DNA of 64,000 nt. Source: Asterella californica. Its lineage: Eukaryota; Streptophyta; Marchantiopsida; Marchantiales; Aytoniaceae. Shown here piece after piece: positions 31,143 to 43,009 of the stretch. The notes under the pieces are model-generated. The model was not told where the DNA came from. It made no database searches and worked only from the letters and a program-made list of their open reading frames with translations. The DNA lies in contig JAYKYS010000018.1 in the NCBI GenBank assembly GCA_036924285.1, positions 5,890,001-5,954,000 of the forward strand, given 5' to 3'. Position 1 is the first letter of the stretch. Each line of letters starts with the position of its first letter. The translations under genes and the position numbers were made by a program.

Positions 31143-32850
31143 TCAGTTAGAAGTTAATCTCTCTGAGTGAAGTTAAGACCTCAGAGAAGTCGATTCTGGA
31201 GGAAGTGTGCATTCGAAAATCTGAAAACACCACGGCGTAGGTCTCGTCACGCTGATCACCGTGGGTATGTTCAAAAGTTGCAAACGGAGTTGCAGGCGAA
31301 AAGTTACTTGGAGTTCTTCTACAAGATTTCTGATACCGGGAAATTTACCATAAATCTGAGTGAGTTCGAAAAATACTTTTTAGATTTTTCTCATGTAGAT
31401 TGTAGTATGTAGTATTTGTTTAAAATTCGAAATGTACAAAAAGAGCATGTCTAGAGAAAGTTATGGCACTTCGTGTTAGCAAAGGAAAGATGAAATACCG
31501 CAGCTTTCTAGCATATTAGCTTAGAAACTGGTCTTCAAAACCAGTTGTGAGATCAGCTTCCGTGGTGTAGCTGAGAAACTTGTAGGGAGGAGGCCTCCGG
31601 ATCAAATCCCTTCAGACTCACAACCGGCTTGGAGTAGGCTGGCCCCTTCGGGGGAATATGAGGGGCACCAAGTTGCCTAGGGGCGGGACACTAGATGTCC
31701 CTTAAACGTACCGTGAATGCGGGACGCCTCCGTCTACCTCTGCACTAGTGCAGTCACCTAGTGTGGATGCTAGAGGGAGATTACCACCGGGTTTCGAAAT
31801 GGACCTCTCACCTTCGGGTTGGCGGGGTAATTAGTACGAATTCGGTTGCGGCCCTCTAAGTCCTAGGGTAGCGAGATGGCATTGCGGCCCTCTAAGTCCT
31901 GGGGTAGCGAGATGGCATCAAAGATACTCCAAGTCGGTACCAGTTCTTTTGTAGAAAAATGTAGAGTTCGAAATATTATTCTCTTGGGTCGAAAAATCAA
32001 GTGAAACTCATACCTGAGGTAATACTTACGGCACTTCGAAGTTTAAGGGGGCCGAGAAACGACAATGATGATAACTCGGGCTCCACGTGTCAGAACGAGG
32101 TGATTCCGGTGGCCAGAGGTAGCCGTGGTGGAGTTACTTCGAGTGGAGGTGTCAGATGCTGACTGTACAGCCAAGTCGGCGACCATCCGTACAGATGAAT
32201 CTGCGAAGCTTAGTGAAATAGTCTTCTTACGTGTAGATATATTATCAGTGATTTTTTTTTTGCTGCCATCTGTTTAGGGCGTCTTTTACCCCTGCCAGGT
32301 GACACTGAAGGTTACGTAGGGTGAAGGAAAACCCAGAGGGGTGTACTCCGGAGTGAGAGAATTCTGATGGCATTGTGGCATTATCGAAATATCGAAGTTT
32401 GTCGATCACCAAGCAGTGTAGAGTTTACCGTGCGGGAGCTATCAAGTAGAGTGAATCGAAGAGCTAGGAGATTTTACAAAGATTACATCTGAAGATATTT
32501 TTCTGTTTGATCAGAGTTTTGATATCGAGGGATTGAGAGTAGAGAACAGAATCGAGTAGATAGGAGACCTACAACTTGTACGCATACTTTTCTGAAGAGA
32601 AAACGGGAAGCTTCTAGGTGAACGCGCTGGTGCTTCACAGGAGCAGTTTTCTGATATTCTGAGTTACAGAGCGTGAGCTTTGCAATCTGCATGATCTGGA
32701 GTTGAAGATCTACTTGCACGCCGTGTGTTTTATCTTGGCCAGATCGAGAACGTGGTGGTGTGGTTTCTTGCGGTCCGTATTTCGTGTGTGATTTTTGTCC
32801 TCCTCTTCACGATCGTATCACAGCTAGAAGGTTCGCCCTTCCCAGGAAAC
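31143..32850. other. GC-richer block without a recognised gene
   Basis: Composition rises compared with both sides, and there are many short G/C runs and short hairpins such as tggtcttcaaaacca (31531-31545). An 81-codon frame at 31167-31412 (ELQAKSYLEFFYKI) has no known domain. A B-box-like ggatcaaatccc lies near 31593, but no clear A box precedes it. It could be a decayed LTR, SINE-like or untranslated region. Confidence 0.35.
31846..31918. repeat. 36-bp tandem duplication
   Basis: Two copies of ttgcggccctctaagtcct...gcgagatggca in a row, differing at one base. Confidence 0.9.
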
Positions 32851-33835
32851 TCTCGCCTCGACAACGGTTTAAGACTTATTAAGGTGTACTAGGTTATTAA
32901 TGAGCAAAAATTAGAAATTCAAAGTCATCAAATGTAGACTCCAACATATTTGACACATGATCAAGTTATTATCAAAATGATTTCTAAATATATAATATGA
33001 AATAGGAGAGTTGACACTTAGTACAAAATTTCATGCTCATCTCTGTATGCAATCCACCAAAGAAGCACATGGTCCTTTAAGAACGTAATCACCGCTCTCA
33101 CTTTGTCTGACTCCTAAGCATTGTTACGTGGTGCTTCATCCATGACCTCTGATCTCCTCGTGTCTCCAGAGTTTGTCCGCCAAACTGTGGAGTTGGATGA
33201 CTCGTCTTGGCCCACCCAAGCATCGATCCCCCTTCATATATACTTCTGAGGATCACTGGTCCCGTCCTCCTCTTTGATCTTTGAAAATTATACTATAATC
33301 TGATCACAAGATCAGTCATAATTCTCAACTTTGACATCCGTTGGAGGATTTCTGCATATCATTTGAAAGCTATCTCATAGATCTTTCTAATAATATCTTA
33401 CTCGCCCCGATATCTTACGTGGTGATCCATCCACGATCCAAAATATTGCTGGAACTCTAACACTTGGCAGCTTTTCGAGAAATTGTGGTCTAGTCTCAGA
33501 TTGGGACCTTGTGGTTCAGACCAGTGTCTAAATCCACATTTCGGACCCACGTCTCGGACTCTTTTTTTGGACCTACGTCTCAGACTTGTGTTTCAGTCTA
33601 TTTTCAGACTCGTCCTTTTAGGTCCACATTCGTTTGAAGTCGTCTTGGGATAGACCTCTACGTCCTAACCCAACATTACAACCTAGGGCCAGAGAACCAC
33701 TTAAGGTTCATATGTTCTCAACTTCTTGGTCAAGCCGTTCAGTCTTACTCGTAGCGCTCACAACCTAGCACAAGTCCACTAGGGTACTGTTGTTTGCGTC
33801 TGCGCTTGATCTTGAGACTGAGGGTCATGGTAGTA
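32851..33835. other. Non-coding DNA
   Basis: No gene is seen. About 33500-33610 contains degenerate repeats of ggaccyacrtctcrgact. Confidence 0.4.
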
Positions 33836-34075
33836 CGACCTTCAATTGTTTGATCCTTGATTAGATTTACATTTGACTCTAGCACTAACATATGGTTTAT
33901 GAAAGATTGACAGTTCAACAAAGCACATGTAAGACAAATACGTTCCCAAAGTGCAGAAATTAGGACAAGAGCTTGGACAATCAATCTCTTCGAAAGCAAG
34001 GTATGATGAGTGATTTTACCTAGTGATGATGAGCAATTATACGGATCTATTCGGCAATAGACGAACATCGATACA
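33836..34075. repeat. Repeat R2, copy 1
   Basis: It matches 52970-53199 in the same orientation at roughly 80% identity. In the second copy it ends exactly where the decayed Copia-4 pol begins. Confidence 0.7.
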
Positions 34076-34239
34076 ATGTAGGTGTCGACATAAAAAACAT
34101 CAACCATAGTACGAACATCTAAAGAGAGAAAGATAATATAAGATTGCACATCCTTTGCACCAATCACCAGTCATCACACGGATTGATGACTTAGCACTTT
34201 CACACCACACACTGAACTACCTATCCTTGAACTTCATAT

Positions 34240-34263
34240 GGGTCGATGGGTCGATGGGTCGAT
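34240..34263. repeat. 8-bp microsatellite
   Basis: Three exact copies of gggtcgat. Confidence 0.9.
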
Positions 34264-35056
34264 GACATAGATATTATCCGATCCCATCATGGCTAATAAA
34301 TGTGCAAGGTTGGTCTCAAGATGTGCAAGGTAACTAGAGATAACTACTTTTCTTCTCATGACTAAGACGCACTAGTCTTAGTCATAACTAGTTAAGTATA
34401 GTTACACGAGGTAATCATAATTTAGTTTATTATAGAAGAATTTTAGTAGTAAAGAGTGGACGTAAAAAGTGAATTATTTTTTAGGTCAAACTAAACAATT
34501 TTGAGCTAAATAGCATTTCATATTCTTGACCAAATTCGAATTATTTGTTAGTTTAGAGATCTGAATTTCAATCAAGTTATTATTACGACACTATAGTAAA
34601 TCTTATTACTTGGCTAATTTTATTTATTAACCAAAATAGTAATCACTATTTTAAGCAAATATTAAAGATTTTATTTATTTTTAGTTGAGAATACTTTTTG
34701 AGTTTGCGTTACATTAATCTACACAAGAAACAATAAAAGAACAGATTAAACACATGTTACAAGGAAAAAATATAATTACGAAAAGAATAAAAATACAGTC
34801 TTCTCAATGAAAATCAATATCATCTTGTGGTTGTGAAAAGGCAACACACTCTGAAGGAAGAACCTCGTTTGCAAAGTTCTCCTCTAAAGAACTAGAATCT
34901 TAACATTGAACCGCTAGTGCAACTAGAGCTCTGTCGTCATTTGGTAGAGGAGCAGACTCACCCATCCTAACGCCATCTCATGCTTCTAAGTTCAAGAGTC
35001 AAATCTAACGTAGGTTCCATTGTGTGGGTAGGAGAGACTATGAAATCAACTTGACA
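34264..35056. other. AT-rich 3' flank of the methyltransferase relic
   Basis: No gene is seen on either strand. Confidence 0.4.
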
Positions 35057-35660
35057 TCAACTAATCTCTACAGCTGCAATATTCATTTCCAACTGTAAAG
35101 ATGTCGTTGTGGTTGAGCCACTCCTCGCAAATAAATCGAGAATCCAGTCATCTTCTTGCGAGAAATGCTCCATGAACCAGCTAATCAACTTCATAGATTT
35201 TTGGTACGGATTCACCACATGTCCGTCTAAAGTAGTGACTTTTCTTGAAATTGCGAGAACAACTCTAACATTAGCGTGGACTTCGTTGGTATGAAAGTTG
35301 TACAATTCTCTTGTTCTCGTTCCCAACTGATGGTTGTACTTTACGGTCCAAGTGTCGTATTGAATAGCAAGTCGATTATCCAAGACTTGACCACCCACAT
35401 TAGGTTTGTATCTTCAATCATAGACATGTTCAAAAGTCAAATTTAAATAAAACATTGAATCAATAAAAAAAAATCTTTAAGCAAACAAGAAGACAAAGTT
35501 AGAATAGAACTTTATCAAATTCTATTTTTAACCCCTGCATAACACTTTTCTTTCAACACTTCTTCAACCATCAGTTGTTGTTTTTTATTGGAGAATACAT
35601 GAATCTCCAAAATGACACAGAAGTAGAAACGGAGAACTCATCCACCACTTTTTTGAGTTG
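35057..35660 (-). pseudogene. DNA N4/N6-methyltransferase relic, C-terminal part
   Basis: The last exon (about 35401 down to the stop at 35057) encodes a C-terminal SAM-binding region: NPYQKSMKLISWF, then DWILDLFARSGSTTT, then VEIS. This matches methyltransferase motif X/I of beta-class DNA methylases (QKP..L..., D.FAGSGTT, ...E), where motif I comes after the catalytic motif. The first Gly of FAGSG is Arg here (AGG codon), which should damage SAM binding. The preceding exon (35490-35660) runs into the Copia-3 insertion and continues at 42086. Decay is clear, but the reading frame over 113 codons survives. Confidence 0.65.
35656..35660. repeat. Target-site duplication of Copia-3
   Basis: AGTTG here and at 42086-42090, flanking the element exactly. 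Confidence 0.93.
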
Positions 35661-35923
35661 TGTTAGAATACCGTACGTAGTGTGAATACCCCTCTTAGCA
35701 GTAAGCAGTTCAGACTTTTAGGATGGTGACTTTTCGTAAGGTCACCAAGGCCAAGACCCCAAGGTATATTATTCTGGCTGAAGTCCATTGTACATTATTG
35801 AGTATCTACTTACTTGGTTTTGCCTACACTCTCTTGAGGAGCTCTCCCACACTCTCATATTGTCCTAATGCCGTGACTTAGAGTTTTACCTTAGTCTATT
35901 CTATTAGCAGTCCATTTCCAACA
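35661..35923 (+). repeat. Copia-3 5' LTR
   Basis: Starts TGTTAGAATACC and ends TTTCCAACA, followed directly by the PBS. Confidence 0.93.
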
Positions 35924-35934
35924 TGGTATCAGAG
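35924..35934 (+). promoter_or_regulatory. Copia-3 primer-binding site
   Basis: TGGTATCAGAG, initiator-Met tRNA complement, adjoining the 5' LTR. Confidence 0.92.
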
Positions 35935-36107
35935 TTTTGCATTGTTGATGCACTAGCACAATAGCATAGGCACTAGGTAGGCCTTCGGCCCTTAGGTGAG
36001 AGCAGTTGGAGGACGCTTCAGCTGCTGCGAGAAGGACGCTTCACGCACCCAGATTCTGTATCTTCGCTAACAGAATTTCACCGTTCCAGCGATCAATCTG
36101 ATACAGA

Positions 36108-38138
36108 ATGTCTGCCCCCTTTGACACCAAAGGCTGGGCCAAGTTCGACGGCACATACTTCACGCTGTGGAAGCACAAGACAACCTTGCGGCTCAGGGCC
36201 CATGGTGTTCTTGACATCGTGGAAGGGAACGTGCAGAGACCACGTGCCACGACACCCGGAGGTACTGCGATACCCATCCCTCCCCCTGCTACCGGACCCT
36301 GTAGCATCGCAGATTGGGATCAGCGTGACGTTAACGCACTCGCAGTGATTAATGAATGTTGCGAGAATAGCGTGGCAGGACATCTAATGTCCTGCGCCAC
36401 ATCGAACGATGCATGGTCCACCTTGACCAGACACTTTGCAGGTCAAGACATGGTGACCAAGATGCACTTGAGAGAGAAGTTGCGGGTTTTAAAGATGAAA
36501 CCCAACGAGACTGTTACCCAACATGTCAACAACTTCAAGTCTCTCATCCAGCAGATGACCTCAGCTGGATTGATAATTGCCAACGAGGAGCAAGTCCTCG
36601 CGTTGATGGGCAGCATGCCCAACAACTACCATCTATTCTTGCAGGCGATGAGAACGAACCCAAATCTCTCGCTACAGGACCTCATCACCTTCCTCATTCA
36701 GGAGGAAACGATCGGACGCAAGCTATCGATGGAACCATCCACAGCCTTGTTTGCAGGTTGCCGGCAAGGAGGTCGCAATGGCAACAACCGGCGCAACAAT
36801 GATGGCAACCGACAAGGCGGTAACCAGCCACCGAAGAGACCGCCAGATCCTAACGAGAAATGTTTCCAGTGCAACAAGCCCGGGCACCGCATCGCTGAGT
36901 GTCCGGACAAGCCCAGCAGCAGTAACGAAAACTCGACTGCTGGTAACAAGAATAAGAACAAGAATCGCCGTTCCCAGAACAACAACGGCAACACTCGTCG
37001 GGTTTTGGTGGCATAATGTTCGTCTGCAATCGTGCAGACAGCTGATCCTAACTGATATGTGGACACGGGTGCCACACACCACATGGCGCACAATCGATGA
37101 TAATTCGTCGAATACTCACCCGTCTCTGCTGAGAACACCGAAAATGATGCGATTCTACTCGGTGACAACACCACTATTCACGTTGCTGGTTCTGGCATGG
37201 TGGAAGTGCGCCTGCTCAACGGTGAGCACGTATACATACGTGACGTTCTTCACGTGCCTGCCTTGCAAAAGAATTTATTCTCAGCTCGGCAATTCGATGC
37301 CAATGGCGACTGGTGCCTAATTGGCAACGGATTCTGTCACCTTGAAGACAGATTTGGTCAAGTGCTTGCTCCCTGCCCCACCGTCGACGATCTCTACATG
37401 CTCGGCAATTCAATTTTGGTCGCTGACCAAACCGCGCTTGTAGCTACAGCTGGTAGGACTTCAATAATCCACACACTACCACCTAGCCAGAGATCAGGAC
37501 CGCGCTTGCGAGCTAGACCGCAATCTAATCAGCGGACTAGCACCTCACTATTCAACCGCAACATGCGCAGGATCCGCTTCCCACGGTCCAGGCCAAGCCC
37601 CGCCTCACAGAATGCGCACACCCAAGCAGAAATTCAGCCAAGTCACTCACGGAATTTTCAAATCCCTAATTCGGAGCACTCTCTCACTAGAGAAGTCCCT
37701 ATCACTCCACCAAATTCGGAGTTGTCTCACTTGGAAAATGAAGGCTCAAATTCAGTCCGCGGGGGGTCTACCCCCCTCACCATGACACCCTTTGGTCAAT
37801 TTCCTGTTAGGACACCACCTCTTGGTGCTCCACCTCTTCCACGCGCGTCCACTGGCAGCACACGGATCGAGCCGTTTCCCTCTACACGGATCAACTCAGC
37901 TGGCACACCTCTTGAAAGCCCCGCACATCTAAGCCAAATCATTACTACAGGGGCCACGCACCCCTTGAGTACACACACGGATCACCACGCACGCCTCTTG
38001 GCATTGGTGCCCCTTCCAGGAAGCCCCTCGCCTCCAGGTCTCGCGTCGGAGGCAACGCACCCCCCGAGGCGAGACGAGGAAGGGACGACGAGGATGGGAC
38101 GGGATCTCCATCCCAACACACCAGGAGATGGGGCATAA
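36108..38138 (+). pseudogene. Copia-3 Gag-protease, broken
   Basis: Gag starts at ATG 36108 (MSAPFDTKGW) with a UBN2-like core, an Asn/Arg/Gln-rich basic stretch and one CCHC knuckle (CFQCNKPGHRIAEC). The same frame is stopped by TAA 37014, TGA 37053, TGA 37098 and TAA 37101 around the protease active site, whose YVDTGATHHM is otherwise preserved. It then stays open through the VLHVPALQKNLFSA strand and a long Ser/Pro-rich linker to 38138. Comparison with Copia-2 indicates that the stops arose by C-to-T or G-to-A changes. Confidence 0.88.
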
Positions 38139-38545
38139 CCCCATCCTCATGCTCCAAGGAGATGGGGTGATGCCCCATCCCCACGGACTGCCTCCGCACG
38201 GAGGCAGTCCATCTCCCAGGCCGCGGGAGGTCGCCGCGACCCCCGCTGACCTGGGAGTACGGGGGAGTATGCACGGATCCCCGAGCGTTGGGGATCCGCG
38301 CCGAGGACCCCAGCCCCACGCACTATCCCCAGGCGGGGATATGCAATATCCCCGCACAGGGGATATCGCATCCCCGCGCGGCGGGGCTGACGGTGGCAGT
38401 CCGTCCGTCCGGACGGACTGCCCCCTCGGCAATCCGTCCAGGGACTGCCGCGTCGGCAGTCCGTTCTCCGAGGACTGCCCCGAAGGCAGTCCGCCAGGGG
38501 ACCGGGAGGACAGTCCCTCCCACAAGGACACAGTCCCCCGAAGTG
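38120..38545. repeat. GC-rich hairpin array inside Copia-3 pol
   Basis: A dense run of palindromes: 38127-38145 and 38161-38179 (GATGGGG stems), 38185-38210 (12-bp stem, 2-base loop), 38275-38297 (GGATCCCC), 38325-38340 (ATCCCC), 38346-38366 (ATATCCCC), 38395-38422 (12-bp stem) and 38455-38479 (GGCAGTCC). At least eight perfect stems lie within about 350 bp. Several share the GGCAGTCC core. The reading frame changes within this block. Confidence 0.92.
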
Positions 38546-40356
38546 GGACTAAGGGCCTTCTTGGCCCTGGTCCTTACATTCCTTATCCGGTTTCTCTCAT
38601 CCATCTCGATCCAGCTCTGAGTTCCGAGTTCTTCAGATCACGATCTCCTCCGCGCCTACTAGACGGCATCCAGGGTTTCACATCTGGCAGTCGGACTCCT
38701 CCACCGATGCCACCTAGACCCTGTGCCCTTGTTACTACAACGGGCGATCTCTCTACCTTATGGCATCAGCGACTCGGCCATATCAACCATCATCGAGTCC
38801 ATGAGCTGAGCCACCGCAGGTATGTTACCGGCCTCCCTTCCTTCCCGCTCTCTGAGGATATTTGTCCAGCTTGTGCACACGGCAAGCATGCACGCACTAA
38901 ATTCCCACGTGCTAGCTCCACTCGATCCACTCGTCCTCTAGCACTGGTCCATTCCGATATTAGTGGTCGCGTCTCCCCTTGCACCTTTTCTGGCTATGAG
39001 TATTTCATCACCTTTATTGATGACTACTCGTGCTACACTGTCACTCGTCTTCTCTACTATAAGAGTGACTGTTTTGCTGCTTTCCGGGACTACCTAGCAT
39101 TTGCTGAGCGCGCCACTGGTCAATCTCTTATCACTTTGCGATCTGACAATGGCGGGGAATATCGTTCAGCTGCTTTTGACACTTTCTGTCGCGAGCGTGG
39201 CATCCAGCGTCAGTTCACAGTCCCTTACTCTCCTCAGCAGAATGGCGTTGCTGAACGTAAGAACCGCAGCTTGCTTGATGCTGTCCGTTCTATGCTTTAC
39301 ACTTCCAAGCTCATCAAGCCCTTATGGGGTGAAGCAATCACTTGCGCCACCTTCCTCCAGAACCGGTGTCCGTCTAAGGCTATCCCGTCTATGACCACAC
39401 CTTATGAACTCTGGCACTCCTATGCCTCCACAACACCTCGTCGACCCGATCTCTCCTTTCTGCGCGTCTTTGGTTGTCGCGCTTTTTCCCAGGTCCCCGA
39501 GGTTGAGCGCACAAAGCTCGATGATCGCTCTCACGAGTGTATCTTCCTTAGCTATAGCGGCCAGAGTAAGGGTTACCGTCTCCAAAGAAAATCTGACGGT
39601 CATACCTTCACTTCTTGTGATGTTATCTTCGATGAGTCTTCTCTGACTCTCCCTCCCACATCCACCCCCTCTGCTGATCTCCCACTCACTCAAGCATCTC
39701 CTGATACCGACGTCCATTTTTATCATACTGTGCCCGCCCCTTCAGCCGGCCTAGCTCATTTCTCGTCGGTCTCTCCCGGTTTCCCTTCAGTGGGAGTTCC
39801 TCTGCCATCTCCTGCCAATCCAGCTCCAACCCCATCCACTGGTCTTGGATCTGGAGGAGGAGTCCCTAGCAGTCATGGCCCTAGCGGAGGAGTGACCAGC
39901 AGTACACAGTCCAGTGGGAGCAGTCGTCCTCCACGTTCTCACTCTTCAAGCACTCACTCTCCCCCTGCAGAGAACTTGAGTCCGCGCCATCCTTACCTTC
40001 GGCGCACATCACCACGCTCACCACGAGTTTCCGGCTCCACCCATAGCGAGTCCTCTCTTCCTCCATTGGATTTCTCAGCACCGCCTCCATTGAGACGATC
40101 AGCTCGACATTCAGTTCCTCCACAACGGAACCCATATGAAGGCTACGACCCTTCATCGCTGATCCCGAAGTCTCGGAAGAACACCAAGCGTGCATTGATG
40201 ATAACTCTTAAACCAGTGCCAATGGAACCTGTTTCCTACATAGAAGCAGTATCTTCTCCTGATGCCGATCAGTGGAGAAGAGCAATAGAGGAGGAGCTAG
40301 ATTCCCACGAATCTAACGGCACCTGGAAGCTCACCGACTTGCCACGAGGACGCTGA
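38128..40356 (+). pseudogene. Copia-3 integrase region
   Basis: Open for 742 codons in a frame shifted relative to gag. After the hairpin-encoded Pro/Gly/Arg segment come GAG-pre-integrase (LWHQRLGHI ... CPACAHGK), the integrase core (HSDISGR, TFIDDYS, PQQNGVAERKNR) with D,D,E retained, a Ser/Pro-rich linker and the start of RT. It is closed by TGA 40354-40356 where Copia-2 has an Arg codon. Confidence 0.9.
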
Positions 40357-41787
40357 CCGATAACATGTAAGTGGACCTTTAAGTTAAAACTTAATACCGA
40401 TGGGTCCATTGCTCGTTATAAGACGAGACTAGTGGCTCGTGGTTTCACCCAGATCTACGGGTTGGACTGCACAGAAACCTTTTCCCCTGTAGTCCGCATT
40501 CAGTCAATATGGCTCATCTTTGCCATCTCAGCGTAGTATAATCTACATGTACATCAAATGGATGTTAAAACTGCATTTCTGAATGGAACACTTAACGAGG
40601 AAATATACATGAGTGTTCCGGAAGGCGTGACTACAGCAAGGCGCAGTCAAGTATGCAGATTGCTCAAGACTCTCTACGGTCTTAAGCAATCATCAAGAGA
40701 ATGGTACTTGATCATCGACAACTTCTTGCTTTCTCTTGGATTTGCTAAGTCCGGTGCAGACGGAAACGTTTACTACTTGCACCAGAAACAGCACTTTGTC
40801 ATCCTTGCCCTCTATGTGGATGACACTGTGATTGCCAGCAGCAGTGAGGCTCTACTGTCTCACGTAAAAGGAAAATTGAGCTCGCGGTTCAACATGACAG
40901 ACATCGGTCCAGTCCATCATTGCCTTAGCATTGAGATTAACCGTGATCCATCTTCTGGCACTATCAGACTTAGTCAAACTTTGTATTTGACACAGAAACT
41001 ATTTCAGTTTGGCTTACAGGACTGCAAACCTGTAAGCACCCCTCTAGTTACAGGTGAGAAACTGTCTTCGGATGACTCTCCCGTCACTGAGGATGAAAAG
41101 AAGCTATGCAATAGTTATCCCTATCAGAGTGCAGCCGGCTCTATTAATTGGGCTGCAGTATGTACTCGTCCTGATTTGTCTTATCCCATTAGTGTACTCT
41201 CCCAGTTCATGAGTAGTCCTGGACCTAAGCACATTGCCGCTATGAAGCGGGTTTTTCGATACATCAAGGGAACTTTAAATTTGTACCTTGAGTATGCTCA
41301 CTCACCCCAACCTTACTCTCTATTCGGTTACACCGATGCTGATTGGGGAGGACATGCGGAGACAAGACGATCCACATCAAGACATTGCTTCATCTACTCT
41401 GGAGGAGCCATCAGTTGGTCCTCCAAGAGACAGAAGTCAGTAGCCTTGTCAAGTACAGAGGCAGAATACGTAGCTCTTAGCACGAGCTGCTCAGAGACAA
41501 TCTGGTTACGTCAGCTCCTGACCGACATCGGATTGCATGACAAGGAGCCGACCGTTACATATTGTGACAACCAAAGTGCTATGGCCCTTGTCGACACCAG
41601 CAAGTTCCACGACCGTACGAAGCACATCGACATCCGATATCACTTCATCAAAGATCATGTCGCTGGAAAAGTTATAGAAGTTAGATATTGTCCTACTGAG
41701 GACATGGTTGCAGATATTCTGACAAAGAGCTTACCAGCTCCCAAGTTGGATTATCTACTACCGAAGCTAGGAATGTTTTCTAGCTAA
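40357..41787 (+). pseudogene. Copia-3 reverse transcriptase-RNase H
   Basis: Same frame as the integrase segment. One further nonsense codon, TAG 40534-40536, lies just before DVKTAFLNG. Downstream of it the RT (YVDDT) and RNase H (DADWGGH, STEAEY, CDNQSA) are open for 409 codons and end ADILTKSLP. In the first RNase H block the GGD seen in Copia-2 reads GGH. Confidence 0.9.
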
Positions 41788-41822
41788 GAAATATTTTTAT
41801 CCGAACTGTTACTGAGTGGGAG

Positions 41823-42085
41823 TGTTAGAATACCGTACGTAGTGTGAATACCCCTCTTAGCAGTAAGCAGTTCAGGCTTTTAGGATGGTGACCTTTCGTA
41901 AGGTCACCAAGGCCAAGACCCCAAGGTATATTATTCTAGCTGAAGGCCATTGTACATTATTGAGTATCTACTTACTTGGTTTTGCCTACACTCTCTTGAG
42001 GAGCTCTCCCACACTCTCATATTGTCCTAATGCCGTGACTTAGAGTTTTACCTTAGTCTATTCTATTAGCAGTCCATTTCCAACA
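41823..42085 (+). repeat. Copia-3 3' LTR
   Basis: 263 bp, four differences from the 5' LTR (about 1.5%), followed by AGTTG. Confidence 0.93.
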
Positions 42086-42960
42086 AGTTGTTCTCGAGAA
42101 AATGCAAACTTGTCATTCTCAGTTGCATTTGAGTTGAACTTGTACTAAATATCAGCAATGATCAACGAATATTTCTTCCGAGGAAAAATTAGAGACAGTT
42201 GTAAAGCGTCATTATAGAATACAGACCACAAAGAAATAACATTCTTCGCAGACTTGAACTCCTTGAATGTGGTGTCTGAAGAAGAAGAATCATTGAATGT
42301 GTTTGTCCGTCATCTTTTTCTTCTGCTTGAGGAATATAGTTCCGAAATATATCTGAAATAGAATTATCAACTGGTAAAGACTCTTCGTCTTCTTCTTTGA
42401 TCTCTTTGGATTTTATTCCTCTCATCTTTTTTACAAACTTTAAGCTAAACAAAACAAACGTGAAGATAAATTACTAAAACATACTGTTAATAGATTGTCA
42501 AATAATTATAACAAGAAAAAGAAAACATGAACTGAATAATACTTACATGATATTTGAAAATGAGAATAAAATATTCGAATCTTTCTGGTTTAGTTTCCTC
42601 TAGAAACATTTTCACGCTCGTTGACGAGTCAAGAATATATGCTAGTTGCATGAACAACCTCTCCTCTTTACTAAGTGCTTTGGACTTCTTTCATTTGTTA
42701 GCCATCTTTATGAGCAAAATCCTTTGGAGATGATATGATTCAGAAGTCGTACAACGACATCAGTGTCAGTATCCCTTGATGTGAACGCCAGTCGTTCAGC
42801 TTGAGATCCTCTGCAAGCTTTTGAATACCTTGATTTGTAGCTTTCTTTTTCTTCTTAGACGACGGAAGCGTCTTCTTCTATCTTTTTACGTCAAATTGAT
42901 GTGCATTCTGAAAATCATATCTTGCAACCTCCATAAGGGTTCGTTCTTGAATGCACTCTG
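42086..42960 (-). pseudogene. Methyltransferase relic, middle part
   Basis: The minus-strand segment next to Copia-3 reads SLWSVFYND, LIFPRKKYSLIIADI, stop, YKFN, then FSREQL. The hydrophobic strand ending in ADI-x-Y fits the catalytic motif IV loop ((D/N/S)PPY-like) of N4/N6 DNA methylases, with a TAG in the loop itself. After the element (at 35660 and below) the same frame continues KKVVDEF. Further upstream are an acidic/Lys-rich exon (about 42450-42290), an exon ending FKYH|GTAAGT (about 42550-42720) and a Lys-rich linker, with several stops. The placement of motif IV before motif I indicates a beta-class permutation. Confidence 0.5.
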
Positions 42961-43009
42961 GAACAAAAATCATGTTTCTGTACATTTTTCTGTCACCGCA
43001 CGAAAATCA

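Larger units (their letters stand above)
35661..42085 (+). mobile_element. Copia-3: full-length but inactivated Ty1/copia retrotransposon
   Basis: 6425 bp with 263-bp LTRs (35661-35923, 41823-42085) that differ at about four sites, TSD AGTTG, PBS TGGTATCAGAG at 35924 and purine tract ACTGAGTGGGAG at 41811-41822. Gag, protease, integrase, RT and RNase H are all present in order, interrupted by six nonsense codons and one frame change. It is clearly related to Copia-2 in protein sequence and in having a palindromic GC-rich array between protease and integrase. It lies inside the methyltransferase relic. Confidence 0.94.

Noticed and set aside
31520..31600. tRNA-like segment (anticodon-like tggtcttcaaaacca hairpin and a B-box-like ggatcaaatccc)
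   Set aside because: No acceptor stem, D arm or proper A box could be folded around it, so neither a tRNA nor a tRNA-derived SINE is supported.
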